A stretch of DNA of 32,646 bases from Chloroflexota bacterium (GTDB lineage: Bacteria; Chloroflexota; Limnocylindria; P2-11E): assembly GCA_009692785.1 (NCBI GenBank), contig SHYN01000008.1, positions 1 through 32,646 on the forward strand, in the 5' to 3' direction. A program made the translations under genes and the position numbers. The notes beneath the pieces were generated by a model. The model had not been told where the DNA came from. It was given only the letters and a program-made list of their open reading frames with translations, and did not search any database. Shown piece after piece: positions 16,571-25,907 of this stretch; within the stretch, counting starts at the first letter, position 1, and each line of letters begins with the position of its first letter.

Positions 16571-18730
16571 CTAGAAGGTGCCTGCCGACGGATTGGGATC
16601 GAGCGCCAGGCTCGAATCGCTGTCGATCACGCGCCGGACCTGAAGCGTGGTATTAGCGGTCCCCCACTTCCCGTCCGCGCTGGTGCAGAGGATCGTGAAC
16701 GTCTTGCTGTCGCTCGTGCTGACCGAGACCGTCCCGCCGGTGACGCAGAGATCGCCGTAGGCGCCGGTGCCGGTGCCGCCGGTGCCGCCGTTCACGCTGT
16801 AGTTGTTCGGATTCGTCGCCGAGCCGGCATCCGTGGTGGCGCTCGTGCTCATCACCTCGCTGAAGGTCACCGAAAAGCCGTTCGCCGAGATGAAGGTCGC
16901 GGTCGCGAACTTCGGCGCGGAGTTGGCCACCGTGACCGTGCTTGCCGTCGGGTCCGGGCTGACGAGGTTCGCGGTGGAGATGTTGTCGGAGACGCCCGTA
17001 ATCGAATACGTGTAGCTGCCCTGGACGATGCCCACCGCGGGGGTGAAGGTGAACGTCACTGTGCGCTCATCCGACGAGATGAAGCAGGTCGTCGCCGCGT
17101 TCGCCAGGGCGGTGCCCATCGTGCCCTGGAGCGTGTATTTCGCCTTGTTGTCGATCTGCGTTCCGGTGCCGGCGCAGACCGTCGCGGTGGCGTTGGCGAC
17201 CGCGACGTGGTTCATCGCTTTGGAGTAGGTGACGATGAATTGCAGCTGCGTGGCGGTCACGGAGGACACGGTCGGCAGGATGCTGGTGCCGGTGTACTGG
17301 AAGGTCGTCGACTGCGTCGTCACTGAGTTCCCCGCCTGGTCGGCGAAGTTGGCGACAACGAGGGTATAGACGGTGGTCGTACTGAAGTTCGCGCCGAACG
17401 TGATGCGCGCCTTCGTCTCGTTGTAGAGCGCGGCGTCGGACGACGTCCCGCCACTTGTCGCAGCGGTCGCCAAGATCGCCGAGCCGGTGCCCGAAGTACC
17501 AGTCGTCGTCGCGGCGCTCCCGTCAGGATTTTGAAGCGTGTAGCGCGCCGTCACGTCGATCGCGTTCGTGATCGGGAAGTACGTGCTCGTGCGCATCGCC
17601 TCGCTGAAGGTGAGGTCCACGATGTTCGCCGCGACCGCGGTCGCGCTGCTGAGGGAGGGAGCAGTGGAGTCGGCCGTGGTCACCACCGTGAAGGAGGTTG
17701 GATTCGGGGTGAAGACGGTGTTGTCCTGGAACGTCTGGTCGTACACATCCAGGGTGTGGGTGCCCGCGGCGGGCAGGGTGCTCGAAGTGAAGTCGAGGCG
17801 CACCGCGAGCGAGCCGGCCTGGAGTGTCGGCGTGCTGGGGAACGCGCCGCTGTCCCACTTGTACTTCGCAGCGGTGACCGGACCGGTGTTGAGCGCCTTC
17901 GAGGCGGTGATGATGATCGAATGCGTGCCGGGCCGCGAAAGCGTGAGCGTGCCCGACGTGGTCGTCGTCGTCGAGCCACCGGTGGACGCGGTGAGCACGG
18001 TGTAGGTGAAGACGGCCGAGGCGGTCGCCCCGGTAGCGGTCGCGGTGAGCGAGTGGGCGCCCAGGCCCAGCGCATTGGTCAGCGCGATGCTGAAGGTTCC
18101 GGTGATGGTGGAGGTGCCCGACCCGACGACGGTGGAGCCGTCGAGGATCGACACGGTCGTAGAGGCCGGAGCCCCGCTGCCGGCCACGGTCGGATTCGAG
18201 GTCGTTGAAGGGGTCGCCGGAGTGGTGCCGGTGATCGTGAGCAGCGTCGAAGTGACCGTCGCGATCTGGTAGTAGCCGTAGTCCTCGAGGGGCCCGACGC
18301 CGTCGATGACCGGCCGACCGTAGAACGTCTTCGCCCCCGCTGCCGCGCCGGCGGGGACCTTCACGTTGTAGACGAAGAAGCCCACCTGCCCCGGGGCCAC
18401 GAGGTCCGAGAGCTGATTCGCGTAGATGCTCGACGAGACCCAGCCCGAGCTCCAGCCAGCCGTGTCGTTGGTCGTGTTGTCGAGCGGAGCGGCGGTGTGG
18501 AGGCTGAGCGCCTTGCCGGCGACACCCTTCTGCCAGGACTGGTCGCCGGTATTCGTGAAGCCCACCGAGAACTGGCCGATCTGTCCATCGGTCAGAGTGA
18601 TGAACGAGCTCTCGGAGAAGTAGGCCAGGTGAAAGCCGGCCTCTGCGGCGGCCACCGGGTAGCTGAGAAAGGCGCCTGCGAAGAGCGCGAGGGCGCTCAC
18701 CACGGTGAGGAGCATCTTGTCCGGCCGCAT
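16571..18730 (-). CDS. Secreted multidomain Ig-like surface protein (NBR1-type Ig-like N-terminal domain, tandem SbsA/Big-like domains)
   Basis: Signal peptide MRPDKMLLTVVSALALFAGAFLSYPVAAAEA; FTNTGDQSWQKG...VPAGAAAGAKTFYG; three Big-like units with LTFSEAM / VTYSKAM / VTFSEVM. AGGAGAGG RBS upstream of ATG. Confidence 0.8.
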   Translation of the reverse strand: MRPDKMLLTVVSALALFAGAFLSYPVAAAEAGFHLAYFSESSFITLTDGQIGQFSVGFTNTGDQSWQKGVAGKALSLHTAAPLDNTTNDTAGWSSGWVSSSIYANQLSDLVAPGQVGFFVYNVKVPAGAAAGAKTFYGRPVIDGVGPLEDYGYYQIATVTSTLLTITGTTPATPSTTSNPTVAGSGAPASTTVSILDGSTVVGSGTSTITGTFSIALTNALGLGAHSLTATATGATASAVFTYTVLTASTGGSTTTTTSGTLTLSRPGTHSIIITASKALNTGPVTAAKYKWDSGAFPSTPTLQAGSLAVRLDFTSSTLPAAGTHTLDVYDQTFQDNTVFTPNPTSFTVVTTADSTAPSLSSATAVAANIVDLTFSEAMRTSTYFPITNAIDVTARYTLQNPDGSAATTTGTSGTGSAILATAATSGGTSSDAALYNETKARITFGANFSTTTVYTLVVANFADQAGNSVTTQSTTFQYTGTSILPTVSSVTATQLQFIVTYSKAMNHVAVANATATVCAGTGTQIDNKAKYTLQGTMGTALANAATTCFISSDERTVTFTFTPAVGIVQGSYTYSITGVSDNISTANLVSPDPTASTVTVANSAPKFATATFISANGFSVTFSEVMSTSATTDAGSATNPNNYSVNGGTGGTGTGAYGDLCVTGGTVSVSTSDSKTFTILCTSADGKWGTANTTLQVRRVIDSDSSLALDPNPSAGTF

Positions 18731-18745
18731 CGGTACCTCTCCTGG

Positions 18746-18761
18746 CCGCCCTGGAGGGCGG
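18746..18761. repeat. Inverted repeat CCGCCCT-GG-AGGGCGG in the 5' region of the surface protein gene
   Basis: 7-bp perfect arms with a 2-bp centre, about 16 nt upstream of the surface gene start codon. Confidence 0.4.
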
Positions 18762-18820
18762 GATGTTCGCTCTGCTGGGCCAACTCTATAACGGCGGGCT
18801 GCGGGGTGGGACTGGGGCGG

Positions 18821-18852
18821 GCATCCCATCCTCGCTTCGCTCGTCGGGATGC
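18821..18852. repeat. Inverted repeat GCATCCC-N18-GGGATGC with CTTCGCTCG loop
   Basis: 7-bp perfect arms; loop ATCCTCGCTTCGCTCGTC. Confidence 0.7.
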
Positions 18853-18872
18853 GGGTGGGACGGGGGCTGTGT

Positions 18873-18917
18873 CTGCCACTACGCTCCGCTCGCTTCGCTC
18901 GCTACGCTCTGTGGCAG
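18873..18917. repeat. Inverted repeat CTGCCAC-N31-GTGGCAG with repeated CGCTC motifs in the loop
   Basis: 7-bp perfect arms; loop TACGCTCCGCTCGCTTCGCTCGCTACGCTCT. Confidence 0.7.
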
Positions 18918-18945
18918 CATCCCCTCCTCACTTCGCTCGTCGGGG
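18917..18945. repeat. Third copy GCATCCCC-TCCTCACTTCGCTCGTC-GGGG, whose 3' arm is the tRNA-Arg 5' GGGG
   Basis: Loop nearly identical to the copy at 18821-18852; 4-bp arm ends inside the tRNA acceptor stem. Confidence 0.6.
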
Positions 18946-19017
18946 CTGTAGCTCAGCGGATAGAGCGCCGCCGTCCTAAGGCGGGCGTCGCCGGTTCGAT
19001 TCCGGCCAGCCCCTCCA
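18942..19017 (+). tRNA. tRNA-Arg (anticodon CCT) with encoded CCA
   Basis: GGGGCTGTAGCTCAGCGGATAGAGCGCCGCCGTCCTAAGGCGGGCGTCGCCGGTTCGATTCCGGCCAGCCCCTCCA; acceptor GGGGCTG/CAGCCCC, anticodon stem CCGCC/GGCGG, loop GTCCTAA, T-loop GGTTCGATTCC. Confidence 0.96.
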
Positions 19018-19047
19018 CCAGGGAGGATCCACCACCGACGAGTGGGG

Positions 19048-20457
19048 TCAGTAGCGGACCTGGCGGGCCAGCTCGAGGAGCGGGAACGGGGCGAGGCCGA
19101 CGACGAGGGTGAAGGCGGCGCCGAGCGCGACGACCGCCTTCGCGGTGCGCCTCGGTCCGGTCGCCACACGTGCCGGCTCGCCCGGGCCGAGGCAGACGAA
19201 CGCGACGCGCAGGTAGTAGGCCGCGCTCACGACGCTCGCGAGGACCGCGATGAGCAGGAGCCAGAGCAGCCTTGCCTGCGCGAGGGCCTCAAAGATGTAC
19301 AGCTTGCCGATGAAGCCCGCGGTCGGCGGCAGACCGGTCAGGCCCATGAGCACGATGAGGAGTCCGATCGCCTGGAGCGGTGCGCGTCGGAACAGACCGG
19401 CCAGGTCGTCGATCGTGGGGTCGTCGTCGGGCAGAAGCGTGAGGAGTCCGAATGCCGCGACGGCGAGCGTCCCGTACACGACGAGGTAGAAGGCGATGAA
19501 GGGCGCCGCATCCACCCCGGCGGCTGCCGCCGCCGCCACGTAGCCCGCGTGCGCGACGCTGGACCAGCCGAGCAGGCGCCGCACGCTCCGCTGACCGAGC
19601 GCGGCGAGATTCCCGATAACGAGGGTGAGACCGGCGAGGACGGCGAGCGTCGTACGCCAGTCCGCCGCCGCGACCGCGCCGGCGCTCGTCGCACCAAGGA
19701 TGCGCAGCAGCGCGGCGAACGCGGCGGTCTTCACGGCGATCGCCATGAACGCAGTGGCCGGAGGCGGCGCGGCCTCGTAGACGTCGGGCGCCCACGAATG
19801 AAAGGGCACGAGCGCCGCTTTGAACCCGATGCCCGCGAGCAGCAGCGCGATCCCGGCGAAGGCGAGCGGATCTGGCGGCGTCGCGCCTCGCGCGAGAACG
19901 TCCAGCCGGATCGTTCCGGTCGCCGCATACAGAAGAGCGACCCCGTAGAGGAACACCGCCGACGCGGCGGCACCGAGGAGAAAGTACTTGAGCGCCGCCT
20001 CATCGCCGTGCCGCGCGCGCGTGAGGAGGCCGGTGAGCGCGTACAGCGGCAGGGACAGGAGCTCAAGGCCGAGGAACACGATCAGCAGGTCGCCGCCCGC
20101 GGCCATGAGACCGGCGCCGGTCGCGGAGAACAGGATGAGCGCGACGAACTCGGGGCCAGGCAGGCTCTCCTCGCGGGCGAGGTAGTCGGCAGCGAGGAGG
20201 AGCGCGGCGGCCGTACCCGCGGCCACGAGGGCGACAAAGAAGAGCGCTCCGGCGTCGCGCTGGACCGCTCCGCCAAATCCCGCGCTGCCTGGGCCAAGGC
20301 GTGCCGCGAGCACCGCCGCGGCGATCGCGACACCGGCGCCGAGACGAGCCGCTCCACGCCCGGACAGCGGGCTCACGACATCGAGCGCCAGGATCGCGCA
20401 GGCACCGCCCGCCAGGACGACGAGTGGAAGGATCGCCATGAGATCGCCGAGCGTCAT
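19048..20457 (-). CDS. nuoN: NADH-quinone oxidoreductase subunit N
   Basis: Multi-TM proton-pumping type; ALKYFLLGAAASAVFLYGVALLYAATGT, AALVPFHSWAPDVYEAAPPPATAFMAI, GLTGLPPTAGFIGKLYIF. Confidence 0.96.
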   Translation of the reverse strand: MTLGDLMAILPLVVLAGGACAILALDVVSPLSGRGAARLGAGVAIAAAVLAARLGPGSAGFGGAVQRDAGALFFVALVAAGTAAALLLAADYLAREESLPGPEFVALILFSATGAGLMAAGGDLLIVFLGLELLSLPLYALTGLLTRARHGDEAALKYFLLGAAASAVFLYGVALLYAATGTIRLDVLARGATPPDPLAFAGIALLLAGIGFKAALVPFHSWAPDVYEAAPPPATAFMAIAVKTAAFAALLRILGATSAGAVAAADWRTTLAVLAGLTLVIGNLAALGQRSVRRLLGWSSVAHAGYVAAAAAAGVDAAPFIAFYLVVYGTLAVAAFGLLTLLPDDDPTIDDLAGLFRRAPLQAIGLLIVLMGLTGLPPTAGFIGKLYIFEALAQARLLWLLLIAVLASVVSAAYYLRVAFVCLGPGEPARVATGPRRTAKAVVALGAAFTLVVGLAPFPLLELARQVRY

Positions 20458-21869
20458 CGTGTGACCTCGGCGCGATCGGCGCTCGCCCCGGGCACGCGGT
20501 CTGAGACGAGCCGAGGCGCCACGCCGATGAGGAGCGCGAGCACGAGCAGAGGGGCCACGAGGAGCCGCTCGCGTGCGCCGAGATCCCGCCGCGCCGGTCC
20601 CTTGGGGGGCCCGTGGAACGCGCGCCGAAGCAGGCCGAGACCGTACACCGCGGAGAGCACGACCACGAGCGTCGCGACCACCGCGGCACCCGGAAATCGC
20701 GCGTATGTCGCGGCGAGGATGAGGAACTCGCCCGCGAAGCCGCTCGTCCCCGGCACGGCGATCGCGGTGGAGATGGCGAGGGCGAAGAATCCGCTGAGAA
20801 CGGGTGCACTCGCCGCAACGCCGCCGATGTCGGCGAGCGACCACCCCCCGACGCGTTCGGCGAGGAACGCGGCGAGGAGGAAGAGGGCGCAGACGACGAG
20901 CCCGTGGGAGACGCTGGCGACGAGCGCTCCCTGGGTCGTCGCGGCGCTCGCGCTGAAGACCCCGAGTCCGATGAGGTTCAGGTGGCTGAGGCTCGAGAAC
21001 GCGATGATCCGCCGCGTATCCCGCTGGCGCGTCGCGACGAACGCCCCGTAAAGGGTGCCGATCGCCGCCAGCGCGACGAGGATGGGCGCGAGGCGTGCCA
21101 TTCCGGTCGGGAAGAGCGGCAGGCAGAGGTGAATGAGCCCGTACACCGCGGTCTTCGCCACAACGCCTGAGAGCACCGCCGCCACCGGTGTCGGAGCGGC
21201 CAGGTACGCACGCGGAAGCCAAGCATGCAGGGGAAAGAGCGGCAGCTTGACCGCGAACGCCCCGACGAAGAAGAGCGCGAGGATCGTCTGATCGGCATCG
21301 GGAAGCGGTCGGAGCACGAGCGCCGCAAGATCCGAGGTTCCCCGCGCGACGACGACCGAGACGATCCCGGTCAGGAGCAGTGCGCTTCCCACCATCGTCG
21401 CGAGGAGGAACCGCAGAGCCGCGCCCCGCGCGTCACCGCCGCCCCAGAGCCAGATGAGCAGCGCGATCGGGATGAGCATCGCCTCCCAGAACACGAAGAA
21501 CAGCACGAGGTCCTGCGCGAGGAACACACCGGTGACCGCCGCCTGCGTAAGACACCACAGCGCGTAGTAGGTGCGCGGCCGGGGGGTGCCCGCGCTCGCC
21601 GCCGCACCGACCGCGAACAGCACGCCGGTGAGGACGAGGAGCACAAGGCCGAAGCCGTCCGCACCGAAGGCGTACTGTGTCAGCGGTCCGGCCCATGGGA
21701 ACCGCTCGGTCGGGATACCGTTCGTGCCGCGCGCGACAGCAAGCGCCACAACGAGCACCGCCTCCAGGATCCCCGAGGTCACCGCCACGATGCCGGCGAA
21801 CCTGCCCACCCGGAGCGCGCAGGCGGCCGCGGCAACAAGCGGGATGAGGATGATCTGAAGCGTTGTCAG
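20454..21869 (-). CDS. nuoM: NADH-quinone oxidoreductase subunit M (candidate CTG start)
   Basis: FVFWEAMLIPIALLIWLWGG, KLPLFPLHAWLPRAYLAAPTPVAAVLSGVVAKTAVYGLI, FSSLSHLNLIGLG. Confidence 0.96.
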   Translation of the reverse strand: MTTLQIILIPLVAAAACALRVGRFAGIVAVTSGILEAVLVVALAVARGTNGIPTERFPWAGPLTQYAFGADGFGLVLLVLTGVLFAVGAAASAGTPRPRTYYALWCLTQAAVTGVFLAQDLVLFFVFWEAMLIPIALLIWLWGGGDARGAALRFLLATMVGSALLLTGIVSVVVARGTSDLAALVLRPLPDADQTILALFFVGAFAVKLPLFPLHAWLPRAYLAAPTPVAAVLSGVVAKTAVYGLIHLCLPLFPTGMARLAPILVALAAIGTLYGAFVATRQRDTRRIIAFSSLSHLNLIGLGVFSASAATTQGALVASVSHGLVVCALFLLAAFLAERVGGWSLADIGGVAASAPVLSGFFALAISTAIAVPGTSGFAGEFLILAATYARFPGAAVVATLVVVLSAVYGLGLLRRAFHGPPKGPARRDLGARERLLVAPLLVLALLIGVAPRLVSDRVPGASADRAEVTR

Positions 21870-23647
21870 CGTGCCGCTCCGGTGCCGACCCCGAGCGACC
21901 ACCACGCCAGAAGCAGGACGGCGCCCGCCAGCAGATAGGCCTCGTACGAGCGCACGAAGCCGCTCTCCAGCCGCTGCGAACGCGCCCCAGTGCGAAGGAT
22001 CAATCGACCGACCGCGTCGAGCGACCATTGGAGCGTGGCCTCGACCCCACGATCGAGAGCCGCCGCAATCGTGCCCACAAGCCACGAGCCGCCGCGGACG
22101 AGCGCCCGATCCGCGCCAAAGCCAGCGAGAGCCGCGCGTCCGAATCCGGCCGGAAGCAGCTCGAACGGACCCCGCCGGTACCGCAGCAGGCCGAGCCCGG
22201 CGCCGGCGAGCGCGAGCCCGGCGGCGCCCAGGGTGAGCGCAAGCGGTGCGCCCTCGGTGGCAGGCACGCCGAGCGAGATGCCGCCAACGGCAACGAGCGC
22301 GCCGAACCCGAGCGCGGGTAGCGCGAGCGCCACCAGTGGCACGAGCATCAGTCGCGGCGACTCATGTGCCCCGCGGATCACCGCTGATCCGGCGGGCGCG
22401 ACGAACACCAGCGCGAAGAGGCGCGCGGCGTAGAGCGCGGACAGCGCCCCGGTCGCGAGCACCGCCACGGCGAGCAGCGGCCGATCGAGCGCGGCGGCCG
22501 CGATCGCCTCTTTTGAGAAGAACCCCGACGCCGGCGGAAGCGCCGCGAGGCCGAGGGCCCCTGCGGCAAATGCGGGTGCCGTCCAGCGCAGCCGGGGGCC
22601 GAGCGCTCCCAAGCGGCGGAGGTCCTGCTCGTTGCCGGTGGCATGCATGACGGAACCCGCGCCAAGGAACAGCGTCGCCTTGAAGAATGCGTGCGCAAGA
22701 AGGTGGAAGAGCGTTGCGAACACCGCGCCGATCCCGGCACCAACGAACATGAGGCCGAGCTGCGAGATCGTCGACCAGGCGAGGACGCGCTTCAGGTCCG
22801 TCTGGGCGAGCGCGGCCAACGCGGCGCCGAGGGCGGTGAACGCACCGAGGCCCGCCGCCGCCGCGAGCACCTCCGGCGCCAGCGCGCCGCCAAGTCGTAG
22901 CAGGAGCACGACGCCGGCGGTGACCATCGTTGCGGCGTGAATGAGGGCGGAGACCGGCGTCGGCCCTTCCATCGCATCCGGTAGCCAGATGTGCAGGGGG
23001 AACTGCGCCGACTTCGCGAGCGCGCCGCAGAGCAGCAGGGCACTGGTCAGGATCGAGAGCCCGCCGAGGTCGTCGAGCGCCAGCGTGCGTCGCTCGGCAA
23101 GGATCGCGAAAAGGCCGACGAGGAACGCCGCATCGCCCGCGCGGTTGACGACGAAGGCCTTCACCGCGGCGGCGGCGGCCGCCGGGCGCTCGCGCCAGTG
23201 GCCGATGAGCAGGTACGAGCAGAGTCCCACGAGCTCCCAGCCCGCAAAGACCACCGCAAGATTCGCGCCCAGGACGATGAGGAGCATCGCGGCGACGAAC
23301 AGGTCGAGCGTGGCGAAATACCGCTGCGTGCCCGAGTCCGTTCCGAGGTACCCGATCGAGTACACGGCGATCAGGGCCGCCACTCCGGTGACCATGAGCG
23401 CAAGGGGCATGCCGGTCCGATCGATCGCCAGCGCGAGATCACCGCCTGCGATTGGGAGCCAGGGCCCGAGCGTCGCGCGGAGACCCTCGCCGCGCCCCGC
23501 CGTCGCCATCGAAAGCACGGCGCCGAACGAGAGCGCGATCGAGCCGGCGCCGATCACGCCGTGCAGACGCCGCGTGAGGCGACCGCCGGCGACTGCCAGC
23601 ACGACCGCGCCGCTGATGGGCAGGAGGACCACGAGCCAGAGCGTCAC
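21866..23647 (-). CDS. nuoL: NADH-quinone oxidoreductase subunit L
   Basis: [75 protein letters not shown] start. Confidence 0.97.
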   Translation of the reverse strand: MTLWLVVLLPISGAVVLAVAGGRLTRRLHGVIGAGSIALSFGAVLSMATAGRGEGLRATLGPWLPIAGGDLALAIDRTGMPLALMVTGVAALIAVYSIGYLGTDSGTQRYFATLDLFVAAMLLIVLGANLAVVFAGWELVGLCSYLLIGHWRERPAAAAAAVKAFVVNRAGDAAFLVGLFAILAERRTLALDDLGGLSILTSALLLCGALAKSAQFPLHIWLPDAMEGPTPVSALIHAATMVTAGVVLLLRLGGALAPEVLAAAAGLGAFTALGAALAALAQTDLKRVLAWSTISQLGLMFVGAGIGAVFATLFHLLAHAFFKATLFLGAGSVMHATGNEQDLRRLGALGPRLRWTAPAFAAGALGLAALPPASGFFSKEAIAAAALDRPLLAVAVLATGALSALYAARLFALVFVAPAGSAVIRGAHESPRLMLVPLVALALPALGFGALVAVGGISLGVPATEGAPLALTLGAAGLALAGAGLGLLRYRRGPFELLPAGFGRAALAGFGADRALVRGGSWLVGTIAAALDRGVEATLQWSLDAVGRLILRTGARSQRLESGFVRSYEAYLLAGAVLLLAWWSLGVGTGAAR

Positions 23648-23943
23648 CCGGCGAGATCGCTCGCTTTGTCGACGTCCACAGAAACGTGCCGGCGTGCGAT
23701 GTCGACGACGATGGCCAACCCCACGGCGACCTCCGCCGCCGCGACCGCGATCACAAAGAACGCCACGATCACGCCGTCGAGCTCGGCAAACCGTCTCGCG
23801 GAGGCCACAAAGGTGAGGTTGACGGCGTTCAGCATGAGCTCGACGGAAACGAGCATCGACAGCGCGTTCGACCGCGTCACGACTCCTGCCGCACCGAGCG
23901 CGAACAGGAATGCACCGAGCAGAAGGTAGGCGGTCGTTGGCAT
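23644..23943 (-). CDS. nuoK: NADH-quinone oxidoreductase subunit K
   Basis: [60 protein letters not shown]. Confidence 0.97.
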   Translation of the reverse strand: MPTTAYLLLGAFLFALGAAGVVTRSNALSMLVSVELMLNAVNLTFVASARRFAELDGVIVAFFVIAVAAAEVAVGLAIVVDIARRHVSVDVDKASDLAG

Positions 23944-24464
23944 CAGCGGCGCGGCCACTCGCGCTCGGTCGAGCGCTTCCGGGTGAGAACGACCGCCGCT
24001 ACGAGCGCCGCCAGCAGAAGCACGCTCGTCACCTCGAACGGGAAGAGGAATCGAACGAAGAGGGCATCGGCGATCGCCTCGACCGTGGTCGCACCCCCCG
24101 GTGCCACGGCGACCGGAAGCCGGCCGCGGACGATCGCCGCACTCAGGATGAGGAAGAGGAGCGCCGCGACGACCGGACCCACGACGCCCAGCCGAGGCGC
24201 CCGAGCCAGGATCTCGACCGCGCGCGTCTGGCTCAGGATCATGATCGCGACCGTGAACAGGACGACGATCGCTCCGGCATAGATGCCGACCTGGACCGCG
24301 GCGAGGAACTCGTACCCGAGCCCGAGATAGATCACCGCGAGCGAGAGGAGCGTCACCACGAGGGAGACCGCCGCCGCGAGCGTGTCCTTCCTGAACACGG
24401 CGTTCACGGCCGCCACGGCGCAGATCGCGCCCGCGACCCCAAAGATGCCCTGCTCCGCTGTCAT
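23943..24464 (-). CDS. nuoJ: NADH-quinone oxidoreductase subunit J
   Basis: [54 protein letters not shown]. Confidence 0.96.
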   Translation of the reverse strand: MTAEQGIFGVAGAICAVAAVNAVFRKDTLAAAVSLVVTLLSLAVIYLGLGYEFLAAVQVGIYAGAIVVLFTVAIMILSQTRAVEILARAPRLGVVGPVVAALLFLILSAAIVRGRLPVAVAPGGATTVEAIADALFVRFLFPFEVTSVLLLAALVAAVVLTRKRSTEREWPRR

Positions 24465-24919
24465 CAGGGCAGCCACGAGTCGCCCGCTTCGCGCCTCACG
24501 GTGCGGGCAAGCAACCTGTCCTTCGTGTAGATGAGGGACTCCCGATCGACTCCCGCGAGCTCGAAGTCGCCTCGCATCTGGAGCGCCTCCGTCGGGCAGG
24601 CCTCGACACAGAGGCCACAGAAGATGCAGCGCAGGAAGTTGATCGTATAGGTCTTCGCGTACCGCTCCCCGATCGAAATTGGGGCGTCCTTCGGGTTCTC
24701 AGCGCCTTCCACGTAGATCGCATCGGCAGGGCAGACGAGCGCGCAGAGCTCGCAGCCAACGCACTTTTCCAGTCCATTCTCGTGGAGTTGGAGCTCGTGA
24801 CGGCCCCGGCTTCGCGCCGGGAGCACCGGGCGCTGCTCGGGATAGCGGAGCGTCACCGGCGCGCGCAGCATCGTACGGAACGTGACCCGAAAGCCGCGGG
24901 TGAGGGCGCGCAGATCCAT
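24464..24919 (-). CDS. nuoI: NADH-quinone oxidoreductase subunit I
   Basis: Two 4Fe-4S motifs [12 protein letters not shown] and [12 protein letters not shown]; start could instead be GTG at 24943. Confidence 0.95.
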   Translation of the reverse strand: MDLRALTRGFRVTFRTMLRAPVTLRYPEQRPVLPARSRGRHELQLHENGLEKCVGCELCALVCPADAIYVEGAENPKDAPISIGERYAKTYTINFLRCIFCGLCVEACPTEALQMRGDFELAGVDRESLIYTKDRLLARTVRREAGDSWLP

Positions 24920-24950
24920 CAGAAGCCCCTGCAAGCGCCTCACGCTGACC

Positions 24951-25907
24951 TCATCGCAGGACCACCAAGAGCGCCACGATCGCGAGGTCGATGAGCGACA
25001 GCGGCAGCAGCACCTTCCAGCCAAAGGCCATGAGGCGGTCGTACCGCACGCGCGGGAGGCTCGCGCGGAGCCAGACGAAGCAGAACATCACGAACGAGAC
25101 TTTCAGCCCGACCGCCGCCAGCCCGAGCAGGCCGCCGCTGAAGGGCCACCAGCCTCCGAGGAAGAGCGTCGTGATGAGCGCCGCGGCCACCAGTGCGTGC
25201 AGGTACTCACTGAGCATGAAGAACGCGAAGCGGAAGGCCGAATATTCGGTGTGGTAGCCGGCACCAAGCTCCTGCTCGGCCTCGGGAAGATCGAACGGCG
25301 CGCGACTTGCTTCGGCGAGCCCGGCGAGGACGTAGACGGCGAAGCCGATCGGTTGGGTCACGATGAACGGGACCGGGAACTGCGCCTCAACGATGCTCAC
25401 GAGTGACAGCGACCCCGTGGCGGCCACCACGCCGAGCGCCGCGATGCCCTGCGCGAGCTCGTACGAGATGAGCTGCGCGCTCGAACGGAGGCTGCCGAGG
25501 AGCGAGTACTTGCTGTTCGCGCTCCAGCCGCCCAGCATCACGCCGTAAACGCCGATCGACGAGATCGCAGCGACGTAAAGATAGCCGACATTCAGATCCG
25601 CAAGGCGCCACTCGGGCGACAGCGGGATGACCGCGAAGACGAGCACGACCGGAACGAGCGTCATGAGCGGTGTGAGGAAATGCAGCCAGCGGTCCGCCCC
25701 CAGCGGACGGACGTCCTCCTTGAAGAGGAGCTTCAGGACCTCGGCGAGCGGCTGGAGCAGACCGCCCGGGCCGACACGGTCGGGCCCGACGCGCGCCTGC
25801 ATGCGCGCGATCACCCGCCGCTCGGCAAGGATCGCGTAGGCGCCGATCGTGAAGATCGCGAGCAGCAGGCCGGCGGCCTTGACGCCGGCGATGAGGACCT
25901 CGCTCAC
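24951..25907 (-). CDS. nuoH: NADH-quinone oxidoreductase subunit H
   Basis: [77 protein letters not shown] overlap. Confidence 0.97.
   Translation of the reverse strand: MSEVLIAGVKAAGLLLAIFTIGAYAILAERRVIARMQARVGPDRVGPGGLLQPLAEVLKLLFKEDVRPLGADRWLHFLTPLMTLVPVVLVFAVIPLSPEWRLADLNVGYLYVAAISSIGVYGVMLGGWSANSKYSLLGSLRSSAQLISYELAQGIAALGVVAATGSLSLVSIVEAQFPVPFIVTQPIGFAVYVLAGLAEASRAPFDLPEAEQELGAGYHTEYSAFRFAFFMLSEYLHALVAAALITTLFLGGWWPFSGGLLGLAAVGLKVSFVMFCFVWLRASLPRVRYDRLMAFGWKVLLPLSLIDLAIVALLVVLR

Noticed and set aside
18821-18945. CRISPR array
   Set aside because: Irregular spacing, variable arms, low-complexity CGCTC repeats, no spacers and no cas genes.
18942-19034. tRNA-Arg as an integration (att) site with a mobile element
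   Set aside because: Only a 7-bp TCCACCA repeat is visible; no integrase, phage or transposase gene lies in the window.
19042-21051. 669-aa + strand ORF antisense to nuoN/nuoM
   Set aside because: Charged low-complexity artefact of GC3-rich membrane protein genes on the opposite strand.
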